Source of the DNA: Candidatus Nanohalarchaeota archaeon
GTDB lineage: Archaea; EX4484-52; B79-G9
NCBI GenBank assembly: GCA_003660865.1
Contig: QMVA01000045.1
Location: 1 to 8,992 of the forward strand
DNA: 8,992 nt
Reading direction: 5' to 3'
The position numbers and the translations under genes are program-made. Below the pieces are notes generated by a model, which was not told the DNA's origin, made no database searches, and was given only the letters and a program-made list of their open reading frames with translations. Positions 3,646-8,992 of this stretch are shown piece by piece; the stretch's first letter is position 1; every line of letters starts with the position of its first letter.

Positions 3646-6509
3646 AAAAAAAAGCATCAAACCTTCAAAACCGGGACCCACTCGACACAAACCTGACACT
3701 CAAAGACCCGGATGAAATGCTGAAATTAGTATTTGACTCCTCCCCTGAAGCAATCATATTCCTGGATACAAAAGGAACCATACTAAACATAAACAGGAAA
3801 ATACACGACTGGCTCGGCTACATGCCACAAGAAGTCATCGGGAAAAACATCATCCAATTGCCATTCATATCAAAAAAAAGCAAAGCCAAAATCATGCAAA
3901 AATTCATAAAAAGAGTACTTAGCATAGATGTACCCCCCTATGACATAGAGTTCAGTAAAAAAAACAAAGAAAAAGTCATCGGAAGACTTCTAGCCACGCC
4001 GATAAAAAACAGAAACGGAAAAATAATCGGCGACCTCGTAATGATATCAGACATCACAGAGCGCAAAGAAAAAGAAGACTACATCCTGAAAGAAAAAAAA
4101 TTTGCAGAGACCATCGTCCAGACCTCGCCGGTATTCTTCGAAGCCATAGGCACAGATGGAAAAACCATCATGATGAACGACTCCTACCTCAACGCTACCG
4201 GCTACACATTAGACGAAGTAAAAGGCCATGACTATCTTTCCGCATTCATCCCAAAAAGCGAACACAAACAGCTATCACAGGCATTCAGCACCATAGCCAA
4301 ACATCAAAAACCACAACAAAGCGAAAACCACATACAAACAAAGGATGAAAGAGAACTACTCATAGAATGGAACAGAAGGTTGGTAACCGACAAACAAGGG
4401 AAACCAGAATGTTTTTTCAGCATAGGAGTAGACATCACAGAACGCAGGCAAACAGAAAACACACTAAAGCTCCTGCACACAATAAACACCAGCATAAATA
4501 CAGGCACCACCCTAAACGACATACTCCAAAAAACAGCAGACGGGATAAGAGACATCTTCAACGACACAGCATGCAGCATCCTCCTGGCAGACAAAAGCAA
4601 AAACGAGCTGACATACTATGCATTCTCAACATATCCAAAAATCAGAAAAAAAGCAGAAAAACTCGCAAAAACAGAAATCATAGGCCTTAAAATCCCGCTA
4701 TCCAAAGAAAGCATTTTCACAGAGATAATAGCAAACAAAAAAACAATCACCACCGAAGACATGACAAAAGCATTTGAAGGCTTCACAGGCAGCGAAACAC
4801 TCAAACACTTCGCACGCGAAGTCACAGAAAACCATGCATTCAGAACCGCCATCCTCGTACCACTCACAGCAAAAGACGAAGTCATCGGCATCACCTGCGC
4901 AGTAAGCAAAAAAAGCATCACAAAAAAAGAAGCAGAAGCCCTGACTCAATTCGCATCGCAACTCGCAACAGCAATAAAAAAAGCGCAGGCAGAACAACAG
5001 CTAAAACAGCGCCTTGAATTCGAAAAACTCATCACATCCATCTCAACGCACTTCATCAACCTCGCGCCAAAAGACGTTGACGCAGGAATAAACAACACCC
5101 TCAAAAAAATCGGAAGATTCGCAAAAGTAGATCGCAGCTACATCGTCCTCTTCTCTGAAAACAAAGAAAGAATGTACAACACCCAGGAATGGTGCGAAAA
5201 AGGAATAGAGCCGCAAATCAAAAACATGAAAAACATACCCACAAACTCCCTCCCGTGGTGGACAGGCAAACTCAAAAAACATGAAACTATTCACATCCCA
5301 TATATAAGCAATCTTCCCAAAGAAGCCGGCGCCGAAAAAAAAATCCTTGAGGCGCAGGGCATCCGCTCAGTTATCGTCGTCCCGCTAATATACAAAAACT
5401 CCACCATAGGCTTCCTCGGCTTCGACTCAGTATGCGAAGAAAAAACCTGGACCGAAGAAAGCATCGCATTGCTCAAAATCGTAGGAGAAGCCATCACAAA
5501 CGCACTCATGCACAGGCAGGCAGAAAAAGCACTGAAAGAGAGCGAAGAAAAATACAGAAACATAATAGAGACCGTCAACGAACAGATTTGGGAAGTTGAC
5601 GCAAACAGCATCTACACATACATAAGCCCGATGACACGCCGCGTATACGGCCTTGAGCCGGAAGAAATAATAGGAAAAACACCCTTTGACTTCATGCCAG
5701 AAGAAGAAGCAAAACGCGTAGCAAAAATCTTCAAAAAAATATTCATATCCAAAAAGCCATTCTTAAACCTCGAAAACATAGTACAGAACAAGGACGGCCG
5801 CCAGATAACCATGGAAAGCAGCGGAGTCCCCTTCTTCTCACACGACAACAAACTCCTCGGCTATCGCGGCACATCAAGAGACATCACTAAGCGCAAAAAA
5901 GCACACGAAGAGCTAAGGCAGGCAAAAGAATGGGCAGAACTCATCACCACAGTTGCCCCAAGTGCAATTTTCACAGTCGACAAAAACCAAAAGATAACCT
6001 CATGGAACCCAAGAGCCGCAGAGTTGACAGGCTACACCGCAAAAGAAAGCATCGGCAAAAAATGCACAGCCTTTGCACTGGAACCATGCTGCAACATATG
6101 CGGACTCTACGCAGATGATGTAAAAAAGCCAGTCATCGCCAAAGAATGCACCATCAGAACAAAAGACAACAAAATACTGACAATCTCAAAAAACATCGAT
6201 TTGCTGAAAGACAAAAACGGAAACATCACAGGCGGAATCGAAAGTTTTTATGACATCACAGAACAAAAAAACTTCGAGAAAGAAAGAGAACAATACACAG
6301 CCCAACTCGAGCAAAAAACAAGAGACCTCAGGAAAGCAAACGCGAAACTAAAACAAGCGCAAAACAAAATAAGCGAGCACATAGACATGCTCGAGCACTT
6401 CAAAGATGCAACAGTCGACGAAATCCTTGACATGAAAGAAGTTGAGGAAGAGAACATGAGACTGAAAAAAGAACTCGAAACCCTTAAAACAAATCAAAAG
6501 ACACGGTAA
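3642..6509 (+). CDS. Soluble PAS-PAS-GAF-GAF-PAS-PAS-coiled-coil sensor without output domain
   Basis: This 955-residue protein has no membrane segment. PAS1 spans about 25-145 (ends DITERKE), PAS2 150-270 (ends DITERRQ), GAF1 275-448, GAF2 455-625, PAS3 633-755 (ends DITKRKK) and PAS4 760-878 (ends DITEQKN). The DIT-E/K-x-K PAC endings make four PAS units clear. PAS4 carries C808, C816, C817, C820 and C836; the C-x7-CC-x2-CG layout and following GIESFYDIT resemble a Cys-containing PAS subtype known in NtrC-family activators, possibly metal- or redox-binding. Residues 880-950 form a coiled coil with 'LEHFKDATVDEILDMKEVEE', a linker-like motif seen at the end of other multi-PAS proteins. There is no HisKA, HATPase, GGDEF or receiver domain, so output must be by protein contact. 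The ATG overlaps the regulator stop, with AGGAAAT before it, and the next gene begins six bases after its stop. Its likely partner is the Lrp-type regulator or the membrane protein (inference). Lys, Asn and Thr are very frequent. Confidence 0.93.
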   Translation: MKKKASNLQNRDPLDTNLTLKDPDEMLKLVFDSSPEAIIFLDTKGTILNINRKIHDWLGYMPQEVIGKNIIQLPFISKKSKAKIMQKFIKRVLSIDVPPYDIEFSKKNKEKVIGRLLATPIKNRNGKIIGDLVMISDITERKEKEDYILKEKKFAETIVQTSPVFFEAIGTDGKTIMMNDSYLNATGYTLDEVKGHDYLSAFIPKSEHKQLSQAFSTIAKHQKPQQSENHIQTKDERELLIEWNRRLVTDKQGKPECFFSIGVDITERRQTENTLKLLHTINTSINTGTTLNDILQKTADGIRDIFNDTACSILLADKSKNELTYYAFSTYPKIRKKAEKLAKTEIIGLKIPLSKESIFTEIIANKKTITTEDMTKAFEGFTGSETLKHFAREVTENHAFRTAILVPLTAKDEVIGITCAVSKKSITKKEAEALTQFASQLATAIKKAQAEQQLKQRLEFEKLITSISTHFINLAPKDVDAGINNTLKKIGRFAKVDRSYIVLFSENKERMYNTQEWCEKGIEPQIKNMKNIPTNSLPWWTGKLKKHETIHIPYISNLPKEAGAEKKILEAQGIRSVIVVPLIYKNSTIGFLGFDSVCEEKTWTEESIALLKIVGEAITNALMHRQAEKALKESEEKYRNIIETVNEQIWEVDANSIYTYISPMTRRVYGLEPEEIIGKTPFDFMPEEEAKRVAKIFKKIFISKKPFLNLENIVQNKDGRQITMESSGVPFFSHDNKLLGYRGTSRDITKRKKAHEELRQAKEWAELITTVAPSAIFTVDKNQKITSWNPRAAELTGYTAKESIGKKCTAFALEPCCNICGLYADDVKKPVIAKECTIRTKDNKILTISKNIDLLKDKNGNITGGIESFYDITEQKNFEKEREQYTAQLEQKTRDLRKANAKLKQAQNKISEHIDMLEHFKDATVDEILDMKEVEEENMRLKKELETLKTNQKTR

Positions 6510-6515
6510 GAAAAA

Positions 6516-8992
6516 ATGACCAAAAACATAATCCCAAAGACAACATCGATTCTCGTACTCATACTTCTCGTCATATCCCTCATGTCCGCAACCGCATCAG
6601 CACAACAAGACGAAAAAGAAAGCTTCGCAGAACTCTCAATAAAAATAAAAGCAATTCAGACAGCAAGACAGATCGAAAACTACATCAGCGCAAACCCAAA
6701 AAAAACAATCAAAGACCTCCAGAACGACAGCGTATTCCAAAAAATCGCCGTCCAGCCGGTAGGAAAAACAGGATACACTGCAGTATATGAATCCAAAACC
6801 GCCATAATGCGCTTCCACCCAAACGAAAACATGATTGACAAAGACATGCACTTCCTGAAAGATAAACTTCCCGAATGGTGGAAAATATACGAAGCAAGCC
6901 TCAACAGCACAGAAACCTCCGGCAGATACACATGGCTTGAAAAAGACAACTCAATAAAACAAAAATGCATGGCAACGACCCCTGTTTCTGTGAAACTTGG
7001 CAACACCACATTAATGGTCGCAGCAACAACATACATAGACGAATTTGAACAGGAGATAACCAGAAAAGAACAGGAGTCAAAACAGAAACAAATCCTCTTA
7101 TCCTACTCAAAACGCATCACACAAAAAATAGAAATCACCGCACAGGCGCACAAAACAAGCATACAATCCCCCGCCATAACATCAGAAATAAAAAAGCTAT
7201 TTGAGCAGGCAGAACACGAATACCGCTCAGAACACCACGACATGCACACACTCCTCCTCGACAAATCCCATACAAAAAAAGACGGCACCACCTGCGATTG
7301 GATCATAACCCTCGCAGACTCCCAAAAACCCGGGCACATAACCAGCGAAAGCAAAGAATCAGCATCAATCATAAAGCCCACGCAGCTGATAGGAGACTCC
7401 GGCCACCTGAAATTCACAAAAAACAATGAAACATGGCTCGGCGCATACAAAAGACTAAACACTAAAGACAAAGAACTCTACATCCTGACCACCATTCCGA
7501 AAAAAAACCTATACAGCCTGAAAAAACCACCTCAACAACAGGAAAAAACCCCGGCACTAAACATCCCATACATCATTATTGCCCTTGTAGGCATCCTCAT
7601 CCTTGTATTCCTGCTATTCTCAATCCCAAAAGAGGACAAACAGAGCGAAGTAGCATCCCGCTTCAGGATACTTCTAATCGCAGGCATTATGTACCTTGCA
7701 GTATATACCCTAAGACAGAACACATTAAACGTAAGCACAGGCACTTACCTTGGAAGACTTACATTCTTTCTCATCTACCTCCTCATGCTCTACTTTGCAC
7801 TCCTCATCTTCTCCATCTCAAACCAGAAAATAAAAAAAACATACATCTACACGATGCATGCTTTCTCCATATTACTGGGACTCTCCATACTCTTTACAGG
7901 CCTCTTCATAGACAGGGCCACCATCAATCCTGAAATCATTGACACATACAACACACTTGAACTGGCTAAAGGCCTGTTTTTTCCATATCTGACCATAATA
8001 CTCCTCCTGCTAATAATAATCCCTGCCCTTACACTAATTTATCGATACCTGAAGTACAGAAAACAAGAGCAACAGCCATCAGCCCTTATATTCCTGTGTG
8101 CTATCTCCTTTCTCCCGATACCCTTCGCAGACATGTTTCTAAATGCACATTACCAGTACATCTTCTCACTCATCGCCCCCGTAATGGCCATTCTGCTCAT
8201 CGCAGCAACCCTATTCAAAACAGGCCACTTAAAGCAAAAAACAAACGTAACAATGGCAACGCTACTCGCCTCAGTCATACTCGTAAGCTCACTATTCATC
8301 TTCAACGCATACGAAACATCAGAAAACATGAAATCAGCAACCATACAGCATTACGAGCAGCAAGAGATGCTGATCGCAAAACAGACCGCAAACTCAATAG
8401 AACTATACACAGACAGTATAATTGAGAACGCAGAAGTAACTGCCAGACACCCTGACATATCATCCGAAGACCACAAAAAAATAGAGGGTGTGCTCAAAAG
8501 AATGTACGAAAGAATCTCGCCTTCATCTAAAGACCTCATCATTACGCGCCTCGACAGGAACGGAACACTGCTCGTAAAATACGCAAAAACAGAAGAATTC
8601 AGAAAAAAAGGAATAGGAACAGACTTCACAAAAACAAAACCAGACAAAAAAGACATAAAAGAAGTAATAGACACCCACGAGACAAAAATATCAGAGCCCT
8701 TCATAGGCACAATAGTCCACACACCCGTCATCACAATCCTTGCCCCCATATTCAAAGATAATGAATTCGACGGCATACTGAGAGTCGCCATAGTCATAGA
8801 CGAATCCATTGTAAAAAAATACATAACACCAATCCACTCCGGCACCACAGGCCATGCATCCATCATCATCAGCGGCATGGAATTCAGCGGCAAAGCACGA
8901 AAAAAAGAGGAAACCCCCGCACTACATTCATACAACAATCAGGACATAATAGAAAAAATAGAAAAAGGCGAACACAACACAATAAAGCACAC
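6516..8992 (+). CDS. Membrane sensor: Cache-like region, eight helices, second Cache-like region (3' partial)
   Basis: The frame is open without a stop from ATG 6516 to the window edge: 825 complete codons and two extra bases, with the C-terminus missing. Residues 1-29 look like a signal peptide (hydrophobic 11-25, ATASA before QQDE). Residues 40-180 resemble a Cache sensor: 'GYTAVYESKTAIMRFHPNEN' then MIDKDM, a GRYTW segment and VAATTYIDEF. Residues 190-335 form a second extracellular region (DWIITLADS, ILTTIPKKNLYSL). Eight hydrophobic helices lie near 349-370, 383-400, 411-434, 442-466, 486-511, 522-543, 546-568 and 577-597. With a cleaved signal peptide and eight helices, the following residues 600-790 return outside; they match a double-Cache pattern (long helix, 'LIITRLDRNGTLLVKYAKTE', ISEPFIG, 'ILAPIFKDNEFDGILRVAIV', YITPIHSGTTGH). 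A further membrane span and a cytoplasmic output (kinase, cyclase or chemoreceptor) would be expected beyond 8992 but are not visible. The gene starts six bases after the PAS/GAF gene with a weak GGTAAG ahead. Confidence 0.88.
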   Translation, partial: MTKNIIPKTTSILVLILLVISLMSATASAQQDEKESFAELSIKIKAIQTARQIENYISANPKKTIKDLQNDSVFQKIAVQPVGKTGYTAVYESKTAIMRFHPNENMIDKDMHFLKDKLPEWWKIYEASLNSTETSGRYTWLEKDNSIKQKCMATTPVSVKLGNTTLMVAATTYIDEFEQEITRKEQESKQKQILLSYSKRITQKIEITAQAHKTSIQSPAITSEIKKLFEQAEHEYRSEHHDMHTLLLDKSHTKKDGTTCDWIITLADSQKPGHITSESKESASIIKPTQLIGDSGHLKFTKNNETWLGAYKRLNTKDKELYILTTIPKKNLYSLKKPPQQQEKTPALNIPYIIIALVGILILVFLLFSIPKEDKQSEVASRFRILLIAGIMYLAVYTLRQNTLNVSTGTYLGRLTFFLIYLLMLYFALLIFSISNQKIKKTYIYTMHAFSILLGLSILFTGLFIDRATINPEIIDTYNTLELAKGLFFPYLTIILLLLIIIPALTLIYRYLKYRKQEQQPSALIFLCAISFLPIPFADMFLNAHYQYIFSLIAPVMAILLIAATLFKTGHLKQKTNVTMATLLASVILVSSLFIFNAYETSENMKSATIQHYEQQEMLIAKQTANSIELYTDSIIENAEVTARHPDISSEDHKKIEGVLKRMYERISPSSKDLIITRLDRNGTLLVKYAKTEEFRKKGIGTDFTKTKPDKKDIKEVIDTHETKISEPFIGTIVHTPVITILAPIFKDNEFDGILRVAIVIDESIVKKYITPIHSGTTGHASIIISGMEFSGKARKKEETPALHSYNNQDIIEKIEKGEHNTIKH

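Noticed and set aside
6680..8938. Several minus-strand frames of 60-195 codons opposite the membrane sensor
   Set aside because: They are Ser/Phe/Val/Met-rich antisense readings of an A/C-rich gene; the plus frame is open for 825 codons with coherent signal peptide, Cache and helix features.

Overview
The window looks archaeal. A single-domain RAD55/KaiC-like ATPase, an Lrp/AsnC-type regulator with a RAM-like domain, a large PAS/GAF sensor and a Cache-domain membrane sensor are typical of archaea. Genes are preceded by TATA/BRE-like boxes, not bacterial -35/-10 pairs, and one start appears leaderless. The lineage cannot be fixed from sequence alone; the Cache and multi-PAS/GAF content would suit a euryarchaeal or methanogen-like lineage (inference). 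No rRNA, tRNA, CRISPR array or insertion sequence was seen.

Left part (about 1-2580): a 350-residue protein on the minus strand (75-1127) carries what looks like an internal duplication and a weak V4R-like region. A short A-rich interval follows with a possible small coiled-coil protein on the plus strand (1382-1522). It converges on a compact minus-strand pair: a 112-residue protein with an AbrB-like segment (2212-2550), whose stop codon abuts the start of a KaiC/RAD55-type ATPase (1528-2211). The pair has a TATA box placed for a leaderless transcript.

Middle (2582-3087): a roughly 500-base divergent control region. It holds imperfect direct repeats, a TATA-like box, a strong hairpin (2967-3002) and three tandem copies of a palindrome-like element at 22-23 base spacing, ending just before the ribosome binding site of the regulator gene.

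Right part (3088-8992): a tightly packed plus-strand operon. Its genes are an Lrp/AsnC-type regulator, a 955-residue soluble PAS-PAS-GAF-GAF-PAS-PAS-coiled-coil sensor with no kinase or other output domain (ATGA overlap), and a membrane sensor with signal peptide, extracellular Cache-like region, eight predicted membrane helices and a second Cache-like region. The last gene is open to the window edge and its output part is not visible. Taken together this reads as a signal-transduction locus in which intracellular and extracellular sensing may converge on the regulator; that link is inferred from gene order only.

Across the whole window the plus strand is strongly enriched in C over G, and mostly in A over T, whatever the gene direction. 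This biases both codon and amino-acid usage and creates many false antisense ORFs.
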